The position numbers and the translations under genes are program-made. The notes below the pieces were generated by a model. The model did not search any database. It was given only the letters and a program-made list of their open reading frames with translations, and was not told the origin of the DNA. A stretch of 64,000 nucleotides of DNA from Drosophila pseudoobscura (lineage: Eukaryota; Arthropoda; Insecta; Diptera; Drosophilidae). Below are positions 49,201 through 62,083 of this stretch, piece by piece (the stretch's first letter is position 1; the number at the start of each line of letters is the position of its first letter). The stretch is taken from NCBI RefSeq assembly GCF_009870125.1, contig NC_046679.1, positions 27,032,001 to 27,096,000 on the forward strand, in the 5' to 3' direction.

Positions 49201-51000
49201 TGACTCACATTCCGACGTACTCCCCCTTTGCCCCGCCAGTGTTTTTAGCGATAAAGTTATCCAGCAACAGAACCATATCAACCAGGCAACAAGGAAATGC
49301 CATGGTGTCTGGGTCCGTTCAAAAACCTAAAAAAAAGTAGGTATATACAAACGATAAAAAACAAAAAACAGAAACAAAAAAGTGTCAAGAAATTCCAATA
49401 AAATACTGAAAATGCCGGTTCTTGTGACGTCATGCGGATTTGATAAGAGCAAAAAAAAACAAAAGAATAATAGAATAAACAGAGAAGAAAAACATATTGC
49501 AAACATTGATAAAAACACACAAACGAGGGAGGGGAGGGAACAATACGATGCGATAAGGAGGTAAATGTAAACAACCTGAAAACGGAGTGAAACAACTTTA
49601 AGCAGGCGCCAGAGCATGGGATCAACAGAAAGAGATTGGGCGAGGGGAAGTAGTAGTAGAAACCCGATAAAGATATATGTATGTAAGGCCCTGCGGGTGA
49701 CGACGACGACGACGGGTGCGGGTGTCGCCTATCAGTAGCAGTAGCTCTCTCTGGGTAAAAGTCCGGAAGATGCATTGTATTCCAAAAGATAAGCCCCAGA
49801 GTTGAAGTTGGACCGACTTTATCAGCCCTTGGGCTCCGCTTTCGCTTTGGCTCGACTTTGGTTTTATTTTGTTTGTGGCCATTTAAATACAACATATTAA
49901 TGGCTATTTAAAAGGAATAATATAATGAGAAAGGAATCGCATAAAGAAGGGGTAAAAGATAAGCCTATCCTGCCTTGGGACTCTAAGAAAATTGAAATGC
50001 AGCCAGGCTCAATTGTGGATGGATCGCACACATAAATAATCTATGCCATGGATGGATGCTATATGCTATATGCTGGATCCATAATCCATAGCCACATCAT
50101 CGTGACGGAGCACACAGATAAGAGAAGCGGAGAAGCGAACAAAAATTGAAAATATTATGTGTCTGTTGTGTGGCAAGAGGTCAAACTATAAGTATTTACT
50201 AGCCCCACGGATGAGAGAGGACGGGATGGGAGGAGGCACCATTCTAATGGGGTAGGATGTCACCAGTGATAACCCCATCCTACAGTCAAGGTACTGGGTT
50301 CACATGTTGGACAGACAGACAGGGAACAACCCAATATTATGTTCATTCCATTTCGAAAACAAAATCGATTTCTGATTGATCAGATTGTATGATGTATGAT
50401 ATGTGAGGATCACTTAGACAATACCTTTCAAATGCCATCGACTTGATAAGACCGAAATTGTTCAGAGAAAGAAACGAGGGATAAATATTTACTGGGAAAA
50501 CTACTACGAGCATTCACTCAAATAATAAATCTGTTTAGCAAACATTTGTATGGGCAGGTCTGATAAGGTTGACGACACCTACAAATAAATGACGTTTTAA
50601 TGTTCTTTCAATCTTCCCATTAAAGAAAAAATAATTTCAAACGATAAATGAATACATTTTCTACAATATTGATTAATTGTGAAAGGATAAACTATTCTTG
50701 AATTATTTTAAAAAAAATGTTTAAATCATAAAGGTCTAAAATTTTAACAACAAAAATGGTTCTGCCACATGAAATCTACACAAGAGTTAGCGACATCTGT
50801 TGATGGTTACATGTACTCGCTTTGAGACAAAGCAGTCAGGGTTATCGGTTATCGCTCATCGCAATCGTATTAAGGTGTTTACAACCACCTCAACAAACCA
50901 ACAACGATTTGAATTTAAAGAATAGATAAGGAAGATAAGCGCCCTTACTAAAGACTGGTAGAGAATTTTCCACATCGGTAGTACAACAGAGCAGCAGACC
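40207..51000. other. srp 5' region and intergenic DNA
   Basis: The first 150-200 bp is probably the srp 5' UTR and promoter. The rest shows no supportable gene. Open frames of up to 205 codons (49.3-49.9 kb, minus) lack domains. Visible features are a TATG repeat at 41004-41022, a conserved-looking block at 41.75-42.35 kb with regulatory motifs and a hairpin, CA and GT tracts (47600-47620 and others), a CCCTGG repeat (46765-46796) and a 12-bp palindrome AGTCGCGCGACT at 48606-48617. Large upstream regions like this carry srp enhancers in D. melanogaster. Confidence 0.5.
41915..41946. promoter_or_regulatory. Su(H)-like and Dorsal/Rel-like motif cluster
   Basis: In 32 bp there are CGTGAGAA (41915-41922, fits the Su(H) consensus), an overlapping GAGAAAAATCC (41918-41928, Dorsal-like) and a perfect inverted repeat GGGAAAG-T-CTTTCCC (41932-41946) made of two Rel-type half sites. 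It lies about 1.7 kb upstream of the srp start codon. Srp acts with Rel proteins in fat body, and its own control by Notch or Dorsal input is plausible. Binding is inferred only from motif shape. Confidence 0.3.
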
Positions 51001-51785
51001 ATGTCAAAAAGCGATGAATTTATATTCCGGCGTGCCCAAGTGGAGGACATCAAAGATGTCTTAGCCATGATCCAGGTGGGAATCAATTGGATTTAATTTA
51101 TGAACTCTTATGAAACACTTTTTCCAATAATCTTCAGGAACTAGCGGACTTTGAGAAAATGAGCAATGGCCCACAGCTGACTGAGGCTGGTAAGGTATTC
51201 GAATATCTTTTAAAACAACGATCACTCTACCAAAAGTCAATTCTTCCAACAGATCTCATACGTGATTCAGGACTCTCGGGTGAACAGGAATACTGTGAAG
51301 TCTATGTGCTCATAGACAATGCCAACAAGTGAGTAAAGTAAACCCAAGAGATGCGATAAGCATTCAAAATTAGGCAAAAGCAAACACGAAATCTGTTAGA
51401 CTCTGGCAAACATTTCCCCCCTCCCTTCCAAATTTGATAATTTCTGTTTATTTGCTTTCCCAGCCTGGCCATTGGCTATTCCATTTGCTACAAGGCATAC
51501 TCCACCTGGCAGGGACGCTATTTCTTCGTGGAGGACATCTACGTGAAGCCGGAGCACCGCAAGCGCGGCGCTGGCAAGCGCATCTTCCTCGAGGTCTCTG
51601 CGCGGGCCGTGGAGCTGAAGTGTCCTCGGTTGGAGTTCAATGTGCTCGAGTGGAATCCCGCTCGCAAATTCTACGAGAGCTTGGGCGCCGTAGATTTGAC
51701 CGCTCGAGAGGGCTGGCACTACTACCGCGTGGAGCAGCAGCAGCTGGCCAAACTGGCCAACGATTTGTCCGCCTCCAAGTCATAG
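51001..51785 (+). CDS. CG4210: GNAT-family diamine/thialysine acetyltransferase (CG4210-like)
   Basis: Exons 51001-51075, 51138-51189, 51253-51328 and 51464-51785 join to 174 aa, the size of SSAT enzymes. The GNAT core shows VEDIYVKPEHRKRGAG (acetyl-CoA P-loop R100-K101-R102-G103-A104-G105) and the conserved WNPARKFYESLGA segment, with Tyr138 at the place of the catalytic Tyr of human SSAT1. It should transfer acetyl groups from acetyl-CoA to small amines (spermidine/spermine or thialysine) in the cytosol. The start is the first ATG in a long-enough frame after an AT-rich leader. The gene converges on SIDL, with stop codons only 94 bp apart, so 3' UTRs probably overlap. The symbol is from memory of the 89B region. 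Confidence 0.88.
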
Positions 51786-51879
51786 TTTTATGTTGATTTT
51801 GGAGTTATTTTACTTTTATAATACATATAAATAATAATACTATGGCCTGGGGCATAGATGCTATAGAAATATCCATAAT

Positions 51880-54800
51880 TTACAGATTCTCCGCCACGCT
51901 GGCAATCACATGGATCTGCATGCTCTTCGTGGAATTGTACACCTGTCCGGGTGGAAAGGGATGCACCTTGGAGTGGGCATCGGTTTTGCTCTTGCCACCC
52001 GCCGTGTATTTGGACAGACGTATGCTGGGCATGGGCAGGAAGCCAGTGCTCAAGGGCATCACATCCAGGGATATGGAATGGCTGTCCACGTCTTTCATGG
52101 AGACGACACCTAAAAGGATTCAGAGAGGATTAGCCAGAAAATATATATAGTGTTTAAATCTACAGAAAGCAGCATTTAGTGGTTAATAGAAAGCCTAGAA
52201 TTTACTACATTGGTTTTTAAATGGAATGGAATCTAGCCCAAGGTGGGAGTTAGTTTTGCTAGGGATTTTTCTACGTGTGTGTCCAAGAACTTACCCATAT
52301 CTTAAAGTGTGAAAACGTGTGTAGAGAAATCAGAATTAAATCATAATCATAAAAAAACGACCAAAAAGCAAACATTAGAACCACAACCGCACTCACCCGC
52401 AGAGCGACCGCAAACCGCCCAGAGATTCTGATCGTTGAGCACTTCGTACATGAGATCCGTGTAGGGATTCTCGTGCACTTTGCTGATCTTCAGATTCATG
52501 TTGCACACCGTCCGCAGGCGACACAGCTCGTTGGGCTCCAGCTGTGCCTGCAGCTTAAAGAGCGTCGTGTAGTCGACCAGATCGAAGGCACAGCCGTAGC
52601 TGCGCCACACCTCGGGCTGGGTGAGCGTGGCATATTTGATCACAAAGTGCACCTTGACGATGGGCAGCTCGTGCTCTGTCTTCAGGGGTTCCACTTGGAT
52701 CTCGTACAGATACGTGACCGTCAGGGATTTGTAGATTTCCTGCAAGCAAAAAAACACGTGATAGTGCATTCGACGATCACAACGATTCGCTCTTACAATC
52801 GGCTGTTGGGGCACGGGATTGAGGTCCAGCAGCTGAACGCCAGGCACATCGCACTTGACCTTGGCGTGGTGCAGCAGCAGATGCGCATCGAGTCCCTTCA
52901 TTATGACCTGCAGGAACTTCTGGGTGCCGCACGTGTGCAGCCGACAAGTGGCCTCCATGGCCGGCTGGAACTCGATGGGTATCTGCAGCTCAGTGCGCGA
53001 CCAGGGACAGCTCAAAGCAATGTGAAGCTCGTGATGCTTGGATACCTTCCTGCCAGGCATATCCGTGAGCACCTCCAGGGCTATGCTTCGCTCCTCGAAT
53101 GACTTGAACTGGAGCAGAGGCACCTGCAGCAGACTCTCGAATGTGGCATCATCACGAGGAGGCGTATCCTTTGTATCCAAAGCCAGTCGCAGGCGTAAAT
53201 TCTTGGAGCAGCGCAGCGTAATCTTGGCATCGGGCGGAAAGATGAAACTCCCGCCGGACACATTCAGGCTAATGGGCTGGACAATGCCCGCAATGAGGGT
53301 CTTGAACTCCAGCGAAGCACTGGCCGGCTTGGTGCTGATCTCAAAGCAGGGCGCCGCAAACGGCAGCTGCTCCGAGAGGAACTCCAGGCTGGACATGCTT
53401 ACACAGAGCTACAAGAATAGAAGATTAAACGAGCTATCTGCAGAAGAAATCACGGAATACGAGACCTGTTTGAATTGCCAGTTGCCCACACGCGTCGCCT
53501 TGGCTTTCAGCTCAATGCAATTGACGCCCGGCTGGAGGGCTATATTCTCCGCCTGCACAAAGTTGGTAAAGTCCCCCTGGACACTTGGGGAGAGCTTCCT
53601 TTTGGTGCTGCTGGTGCGTCGCACGGGCTGCTTGCTCTTGGGCATATCACACGCCACCGAAGCGGAGTGGAGACGATTGTCCTGCTTGTAGACCAACTGC
53701 AGTTCCACCTTCAGCCGCGATGCAGACTCTTTCACCTTCGGGGCTGATGGAGCGGCTGTCAGGGACACATTTTCCATAGCCACTTCCAGGGGAGTGGCCT
53801 GCAGCTCGTAGCACAGTTTGATGGTCTCCGCCACGATCCCTCGGGGATAAAGACTCTCCACTTTGAGCTGCACCAAGACATGATCGTCCTGTATAATGGG
53901 CTTTTGGTTGAGCACTTCAATGTCCAGGATGCGAAAGTGATCCTCTAGCACACAAAAGTTGGCATTCTCCGACGATGGTTGGGCGGAGAGTGTGGTCTTG
54001 AGGGTCTTCAGAGACTTAAGAAACTCATCAAAATAGAACGTGCGCACCAGAGTCTCCAGCTCCACGCAGCACGAGATGGAGCTGCAGGTCTTTGTGTAGG
54101 CCAGAGAGTCCCCCATCTTCCGATAGCAGTTGGCCAGCTCCAGCAGCGTCTGTGAGCTCAGCATGTGCCAGTTCTCAGCCTTAAGCTCCCTCAGCAGATC
54201 CGTAAAGAAGCCCACCGCCTTGTGCGGCTCATTGAGGGAACAGTAGAAGTTTCCCAGATCCAGGCCCACCAATCGAGCCGAGCGCAGGCGTGTCACATGC
54301 TTGTACGTGCTGATTGCCAGCTCCGCCAGCTCCAGGTAGAGTTTCTGGAATGCCTGATTCGAGCCCAAGGCTTCCTTCAGCTGCTGGGCCGCCGATTTCT
54401 TGGGCTTGCGATTGGGCGAACGATCTCTGAGCTGCGGCGTGGCCTGCAGGAACTGCTGTTGCTGATCTGGCGGGGCATCGCCAATGCCCGACGACAGCTG
54501 CACGACGATGTGCAGCTGCTCGGAGGTTGGTGTACAGCCGGGCAGAAGGCCGCACAGTTTCCCCAATTCATAGAGCTTGTCCTTGGCTAGGTTCCAGATG
54601 GGGGCACAGTGCTGGAAGCAGGTGACTTCGTTCGGTTCCATGGCCTGTTCGCACAGCTGCAGCACCTCCAAAGCGCAGACAAACTCCCAGCAGCACAGGG
54701 CTCCTTCCTGGCACTCCAGTTTGATGAATTCGACCTCGCGAAGCGTGGAAAAGAGAAAGTCTAGCAATCGTTTGGCTATTTCCGGGATCTCATTGCTGGT

Positions 54801-55823
54801 GAGCAGCAGATAGGCCTGCCGTTCAAACAAATAGTTGCGGAATTCCAGCAGAGAGACACCCTCCTCGCGGATCTTCTCGCGCATCTCAAACTTATCCAGA
54901 CGCGTCAGACAGATGCCATGGAAGGCGCTCAGCGGACGCTTGAAATGGCTGAGCCACTGTTGCTTTTCGTTGAAGCCCGTGTGCATGATGAACTGCGAGA
55001 ACATGGCATCCAGTTCGTCGTACTGTATCAGCGCCTCAGTGGGCAGCTCTAGCTTCTCGAATATCAGAGCTAGATCCTCCTGCATGAAGAAGTACTGTCG
55101 GAAATCCCAGCCCTCGTGGTTGCGCTTCTCCCGCTTGCTGCGTATCAGCTCCTCATATTTGACAATATTCCGATTGTAGCTCGTGAGCATAAGGAAGCGT
55201 ATGCGCTGGACCAAACAGCGAAAGGATTCCGTGGACTTTTGCTCGAATTTGGCAGGATTCAGCACTGAGATACAGCGATCATCGTTTTTGGTGCCAAAAT
55301 CGAGACGTATCTTATCGAGGACTGTGGTGCGTGGCATAAAATTCTTGGTCTTGCGCATGTCCAGCGTCTCCACCAGCAGAATCATCCAGTCCGAGATGCC
55401 ATAGCTGGTCAAGACCTTTAGCCAGGCATCAATCTCCTCCCTAATGGTGGCCTTGTATGTGTCAACGTCCTGCAAGAGGGAGAATGGTTAAGCTTTCACT
55501 CATATTAAGGCGTTGCCTTACATTGCATTCCGTGACAAAGATGTGCAGAATAGGATGCTCCAGAATGCTCCAGTCGCCCTGCTTGTACTTCTCCAGTGGC
55601 GCCACATTGAACTGCAGGGTCTGGGCCTCCAGGCGAACATGTTTTGTGGGGCGTTGGAAGGTCCGACGCCACTCGCAGGTGTCCAAAGGTATGGCATTCA
55701 GTATTTGCGATTCCAGCGAGCGAAAGAGCGGGCACGAGCCAGAATCTAAAAGGAATCAACATCAATGAATGGTCAAAGTAGTATTGTGTGCCACTCACAT
55801 GTAATAATTGGTTTTATCTGCAT
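51880..55823 (-). CDS. SIDL: TRAPP complex subunit 10 (Trs130 family)
   Basis: Exons on minus: 55823-55799, 55745-55522, 55469-53466, 53408-52797, 52739-52397, 52109-51880, giving about 1145 aa. The N-terminus (EWRRTFQRP, HIFVTECN, then the DKIRLDF and QYDELDAMFSQF motifs) matches TRAPPC10, whose human form is about 1260 aa. The C-terminal third is beta-rich like other Trs130 proteins. TRAPPC10 is part of the TRAPPII tethering complex and GEF at the Golgi. The third intron (53465-53409) has a poor donor, GTCTCG, but the join into QLCVSM fits the family. The fourth intron is 57 nt with no in-frame stop. A predicted 6-nt microexon lies in the last intron. Confidence 0.9.
52295..52300 (-). other. 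SIDL: Predicted 6-nt microexon of SIDL
   Basis: In the last SIDL intron, the only AG between its donor and this site (TTTAAG at 52301) is followed by ATATGG and a perfect GTAAGT donor at 52294. Inclusion keeps the frame and changes a single Gly codon to Asp-Met-Gly before VVSMKD. It is supported by sequence signals only. Confidence 0.35.
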
Positions 55824-56227
55824 TATTATGCTAATTTTGTGTTGTTTTTCAGCATTTGGCTAAAGAAAGGTGTAGATTTCAGCAGCTGATTATCGATTGA
55901 TAACAGCTGTTCTGTTATCGACTAATAAAAACACAAAATTTATGAAATAAACTACGAAATCTTAGTACGAAATTGAATTTGCTCTGTAAAATAATCAATA
56001 AACTAATTAAAGAATGTTGTTTTTCTTCTACTCAACAGGTGCATCGATTTTACCACCTATCGCTAATCGCCTATCGAACAGCTGTGAACAAAAAATCACT
56101 GACACCAAAAACAATGCAAAGTGAAAATTTTTGTTAGTGTTTTTAAACTTACAAAAGAAATTCACTGTAAACTGAATGCTTAAAATATCATAATCAAAAG
56201 GCAGCTACAACGAGTTTGAGCAGCAGA
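55824..56227. promoter_or_regulatory. Divergent SIDL / SGSM3 promoter
   Basis: 404 bp separate the two start codons. The centre has CAGCTG-TTATCGATTGATAA-CAGCTG (55883-55909), a near-palindrome containing a DRE-like TATCGATT. Further TATCG motifs lie at about 55916 and 56058-56075. This is typical of DRE-driven housekeeping promoters. Transcription starts cannot be placed exactly. Confidence 0.5.
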
Positions 56228-58804
56228 ATGGATATGGCCAGGAGCATATTCGGCCGGGACCACGAGGGTTACGTGGGCCGTGCAGAACATACGGTACGGG
56301 TAGGGGAAGCGTAGCGCTCTCTAATTAACTGGAAAAGATTGCTTATCAAGCTAATTATATTTTATCGTTTCCACGCTCTACTCGCTGCCAACACAGCGCA
56401 AACTGCAGAACTTGGGCTCGGAAGACGATCTGGGCGAGCTGCCGCCAATGATGGAAGAACTGAGCGTGGCCGATGGCCTGCGACCGAATCCTGGAGGACC
56501 GTTCTCCGCCCTCACGGCCTCCATGTGGCCGCAGGAGATCCTCGCCAAGCTGGGCGGGGAGGCTGAGCTGGGTTCTGGGCCCAACGACCAGCCCGAGTAT
56601 CGTTTCGATGAGTTTGGGTTTCGCGTTGAGGAGGAGGACGGCCCCGAGCAGAGCTCAAATAAACTGCTTGGGATACCCTTTGTGGAGGATGCCCAGCAGC
56701 GACTGCAGTGGATAGCCCATCTGGAGTTCTCCCACAACAAGGAGGCCACAGAGCTCACGTGGGAGCATGTGGATGTGATGCTGCCGCGCACGGAGAAGCT
56801 GCGCAACATGGTACGGCAGGGCATTCCACACACACTGCGGGCCCAGATGTGGATGCGACTCTCTGGGGCATTGGCCAAGAAGCAGAAGAGCGAAACGAGC
56901 TACCAGGACATTGTCAAGGGTACAGATACCCCCACATATCGTGGTTGAGAAATTGTTCTTAAACTCTTTGTATTCCAGCTTCCAGCAACGACCAATTGAT
57001 GACATCAAAGCAGATCGAGAAGGATCTGCTGCGCATCCTGCCCACAAACGCGTGTTTTAGCAATCCCAACGGCACGGGCATTCCCCGCCTGCGTCGCATC
57101 CTTCGGGGCATTGCGTGGCTCTTTCCCGACATTGGCTACTGCCAGGGCACAGGCGTCATTGTAGCCTGCCTGCTGCTGTTCATGGAGGAGGAAAATGCCT
57201 TCTGGATGATGGCCACCATTGTGGAGGATCTGCTGCCCGCCTCATACTACAGCTCCACGCTGCTCGGCATCCAGGCGGACCAGCGCGTTATGCAAACACT
57301 AATTGCCAATTACCTGACCAACGTGGATGAGTCGCTCAAGAAGCACGACATTGAGTTGTCGCTGATTACGCTGCACTGGTTTCTCACGGTCTTCGCGAAT
57401 GTCGTGCACATGAAGATTCTCGTCCGGATATGGGACTGGTTCTTCTACGAGGGATCCATTGTGCTCTTCCAGCTAACCCTAGGCATGCTAAAGGTTAAAG
57501 AGCAGGAGCTCAAGCACTTGGAGAACTCTGCCCAGATCTTCAATTCCCTTTCGGACATTCCCGGCGAGGTCACCGACGTGGAGGTGCTCTTCAGGCAGGC
57601 CCTGGAGGTGGGCGGCTCCCTCAGTCAAACGGTGATCGACACGCATCGACGTCGCCACTTGGCCTACCTCATGGCCGACCAGGGTCATCAAATAGGCAAT
57701 CCCGAGGCCACATCGAATCTGCCCAAGCAGCAGCTAGCCCGTCGGCAAGTGCGCAAAAGTAAATCCATACTGGAGGCTTTTCTGTTCCGCGGCGACGGCT
57801 CCGAGGCGGACCAGCTTAAGAACAAGAACATACGGCAAACGGAGATACTGGTGGATCTGCGCGAAGCCATACTCAAAGTGGGACGCCATTTCATCACGAT
57901 TGAGCCCAAGCTGGCGGGGCACATCCAGCTGACGGCGAACTACAGCAGTGAATCGCATGCCAAGGACCACGAGAACTTCATTAATGTGGCGCGAACGCGA
58001 AAACGCCGCGCCAAGGCACTGCATGACTTTGAGCGACACGACGACGATGAGTTGGGGTTCAGGCGCAACGATATCATCACCATTATCAGCCAAAAGGACG
58101 AGCACTGCTGGGTGGGCGAGCTGAACGGATTGCGAGGCTGGTTTCCCGCCAAATTCGTGGAGCTGCTGGATGAACGCAGCAAGCTGTATACCTCGGCCGG
58201 AGACGACGCCATCTCGGAGACGGTGACGGATCTGGTGCGTGGCACACTGGCGCCAGCCATCAAGGCCTTTCTGGAGCACGGCATGAAGCGACCCACATTC
58301 CTCGGCGGACCCATCCACCCGTGGCTGTACATCGAGGAGGCGGCCACCCGCGAAGTGGAAAAGGACTTTGAATCCGTCTACAGTCGCCTGGTGCTGTGCA
58401 AAACGTATCGTCTGGACGAAGATGGCAAGGTGCTGACGCCCGAGGAGCTGCTCTATCGCTGCGTCCAGGCCATCAATCAAACGCACGACGATGCCCATGC
58501 CCAGATGGATGTGAAGCTGCGCTCTCTCATCTGCTTGGGCCTCAACGAACAGGTGCTGCATCTCTGGCTGGAGGTGCTGTGCGCCTGCCAGGAGGTGGTG
58601 CAGAAGTGGTACCACACCTGGAGCTTCATCGATTCCCCGGGCTGGGTGCAGATCAAATGCGAGCTAAGGATTCTATCGCAGTTTGCCTTCAATCTGAATC
58701 CGGACTGGGAGCTGCCGCCGAAGCGGGGCAAGGAGTCGCAGCCGCTGAAGGATGGAGTGCGCGACATGCTCGTGAAGCATCATCTCTTTTCGTGGGATCT
58801 GTGA
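56228..58804 (+). CDS. CG12241: Small G-protein signalling modulator 3 (TBC-SH3-RUN), CG12241
   Basis: Exons 56228-56293, 56397-56919 and 56979-58804 give about 804 aa. The N-terminus has [16 protein letters not shown], shared with human SGSM3. A TBC Rab-GAP domain spans about 164-372, with Arg finger R215 in IEKDLLR and Gln finger Q252 in GYCQG. An SH3 domain lies at about 540-593 (ALHDF ... WFPAKFVE) and a RUN domain at about 609-770, ending in [14 protein letters not shown]3 proteins act as Rab GTPase-activating or scaffold proteins, and both catalytic fingers are kept here. Exon 1 has two in-frame donors 6 nt apart (56294 and 56300). It shares a promoter with SIDL and converges on Rpb7. 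An ATTAAA at 59222 is a likely polyadenylation signal. Confidence 0.92.
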
Positions 58805-59293
58805 GGCTTAACCCTGCATTCCATACAAACCAATCTGAACAAAAGAATATCTCATTCGCCGCGTATTTCTATATGTATGATTTTTCCCCCTATGTGCAAT
58901 CACAGTCTAGACTCTCTAGATTTCAGCTTTTTCCATGTACTTAAGTGCTTTACCACCCTATGACCCCAATCGTACGAGTATACATATAGCTTTTAATTAT
59001 ATCTCTACTAGAATTGTACTATAACTACTTTTATGTATATGCACTATGTATAGCTCGAGAGCTGTTTGTTTAATTAACATTTGTATCCATCCATATTTTT
59101 AACTCCACTTCCACGCAGCACACAAATGTAAACGTACCTCTTTCAATCGAAATCAAATCTTATAAAGTACATATTTATTACTATATATACACATAGATAT
59201 TTAGCTGTCTAAATGCATTTCATTAAAGTTTAATATATATATATATTTAAATGGTACACCAACCAAAGGATTGGCTTCGATTTGGAGGGGATT

Positions 59294-60034
<741 letters not shown>

Positions 60035-60125
60035 TCAAAAACCTATCATCGTTATCGGGGTCGATTACAGCCGGCAAAACGCACCTTACAGCACTGCAGG
60101 GAGACAGTTTCGATATATCGTTACA

Positions 60126-60133
60126 TATCGATA
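60126..60133. promoter_or_regulatory. DRE (TATCGATA) in the Rpb7/Surf6 divergent promoter
   Basis: A perfect 8-bp DNA replication-related element lies 55 bp upstream of the Surf6 ATG and 140 bp upstream of the Rpb7 ATG. DREF binding to this element drives many Drosophila housekeeping genes. A second close motif (TCGATATATCG) lies about 15 bp away. Confidence 0.6.
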
Positions 60134-60187
60134 AGCAACATATGTATCTGCACGTGTGCAGTTAAAGTTAAAATTAAATAAAACAAA

Positions 60188-61226
60188 ATGAGGCCCACCT
60201 CAGAAATATTAAAAGAAATGAGGGAAAAGTATTTCCCGGAGTCCGTCAAGCCAGTAAGTACAAAGAAAAAGAAGGAAACTTTACTGACGGAGTACACAGA
60301 GTATCGTGATCGCCTTCTCGATCTGCTGACAGCCGCTGGCGTGCCATACTCCAAAGAGGAAGGTTCGTACGTAAACTGCAAATGAAATTCAATCATTATT
60401 GTGTGTCAATTTCCTTGCAGATGATGACACCTACGAGGACTACTTGCTGTCGGACACTGAAGAAGCGCCGAAGAAAAAGAGCAAAAAACAAAAGGCAACA
60501 GGTGAGGCTGATGAGGATCTGGAGGAGCGGCTGGCATCAATGAAGAACAAATTGCGCCAGAAAAAGGGGCCCACCACAGAGCGCCAGCAGAAGCGACGCG
60601 AGGCCAAGAAGATGAAGCGCAGCAAGGGTGTCCAGAAGCTGATACTCTCCTCGGCCAAGAACCTGAAGAACGAAAACGTCAAGCAGAAAAAGTTGACCAA
60701 TGGAGTGGTCAAGCACGAAGAAGACGGCGACACGAAGGATTCTAAGGCACTCATTAAACCCGTGAAACAGCAACCGGTCTACAACCAAGATGGAAAAATT
60801 GTCTACTCCAAGGTGGACTTCGCCGCCACGCCCGGCGGAAAGCAGAAAAAATCGCATCAGAATCCCAAGGAAATCCTAAAGAAGCTGAAGGACACCAAGA
60901 AACAGATCAACGAACTGAAGGAGCAGGGCGAGACGGAGAAGGCGGCGGAAATGCAGACGGATATTGCGTGGAAGAAGGCGTTCGATAAGGTTGCCGGCAA
61001 AAAGGTGAAGGATGACCCCAAGCTCCTGCTGAAGTCCATCAAGAAGCGCAAGGTTGAGAAGAAGAAGGCCAAGACAAAGTGGTCGGAGCGCAAGCAGAAG
61101 GTGGACTACGACAAGGACAAGCGACAGAAGAAGCGGCAGGATAATCTGGAGAAGCGCAGCAAGGACAAGAAGAACAGGAAGCTAAAGAAGGCCAGCAAGA
61201 AGGGTCGCATCATAGCCGGTTACTAA
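60188..61226 (+). CDS. Surf6: Surfeit locus protein 6 homologue, nucleolar
   Basis: Exons 60188-60362 and 60421-61226 give 326 aa. The protein is very rich in Lys, Arg and Glu. It has the SURF6 C-terminal region, with KSIKKRKVEKKKAKTKW and WSERKQKVD, and the family ending KKGRIIAGY. SURF6/Rrp14 is a nucleolar RNA-binding protein needed for pre-rRNA processing and early assembly of both ribosomal subunits. The single intron has an uncommon GTTCGT donor, but phase and the resulting EDDDTYEDYLL acidic patch fit. It shares a DRE-containing promoter with Rpb7. Confidence 0.94.
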
Positions 61227-61504
61227 TAGAAACATAGACCAACCAACTCCACTGTATCGCTATAGACTAAGTTTAAAACTCCCATTGAAAATCTACTCAA
61301 ATGGAAATAGAAATGTCTTACAAAACTGACAGCATTCAGTGGTTTTATTATTTTTTTCGAAATTCACATTCGTCTTGGCCTTACAACAGTCCAAATTTCT
61401 TGTTCCCTTTTCTTTTCATTCCAGTTGTTGTTGTGCTTGGCCCATGGTGCGTTGTGACGAAAAAGAGGAAGAGAAGTGAGGCACGCAGAACAGCTGTTTG
61501 TGTC

Positions 61505-61524
61505 TATCGATTGAACTATCGATT
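61505..61524. promoter_or_regulatory. Paired DRE-like sites upstream of ClpX
   Basis: TATCGATT occurs twice, at 61505-61512 and 61517-61524, between Surf6 and the ClpX leader. The position suits the ClpX promoter, with transcription starting somewhere around 61.55-61.65 kb, although the exact start is unknown. Confidence 0.4.
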
Positions 61525-62083
61525 GCATCAAAGCACAGTTCAGTGGGGAGATTTTTCTTGTTACAGCCCGCTGGCAAAATATTTGTGTTTTATCTAGTAA
61601 AGTCTAGTAGAACTTTTACCCGAAAACAAGTGCAATAATCAAAGCTACCTTGGGCGACATAGAGTAGCAGCAGTGAGCACGCACATCAAATATAGACGGA
61701 CAGCACCGAAAGGTGGAGAAGCAATCAAAGTCAGAAAGTAATCGACACACGCACACAGCGAAACACATTACGTGCCGAGCGCAATCTCTTTCCTTCCCCC
61801 CATTTTCCACCAAAAAAAATCGCAGTGGCAGGCGAAAAAATCAACACAATTGCGTCGTAAACCAAGCAGGCTGCAAAGCGTTTTAAGTTTGTGTAAAAAG
61901 CCCAACAGCTCCGGCTGAATGTCTAGAAGCAACTTCTGAACGAACCAACAACTTCACCGATCAGCACCACAAGAAGAAGAAGCATCAGCAGAGGACAGAG
62001 GAGAAGCAGTGCTCAGCTGAGACTTCCGCAGGCCAGGCAGTGGATAGCACCACTGAAGTGAAGTGAAGCGGGCAGCAGCCATT

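Noticed and set aside
49278-49895. 205-codon minus-strand frame
   Set aside because: The residues are mostly Phe/Leu/Tyr/Cys from A-rich plus-strand tracts. There is no domain, and its single-exon form in AT-rich DNA suggests chance.
53409-53465. Extending SIDL exon 3 through its readable 3' end instead of splicing
   Set aside because: The read-through reaches a stop 19 codons on, while splicing at GTCTCG to TTGTAG restores the family's C-terminal half in phase, despite the weak donor.
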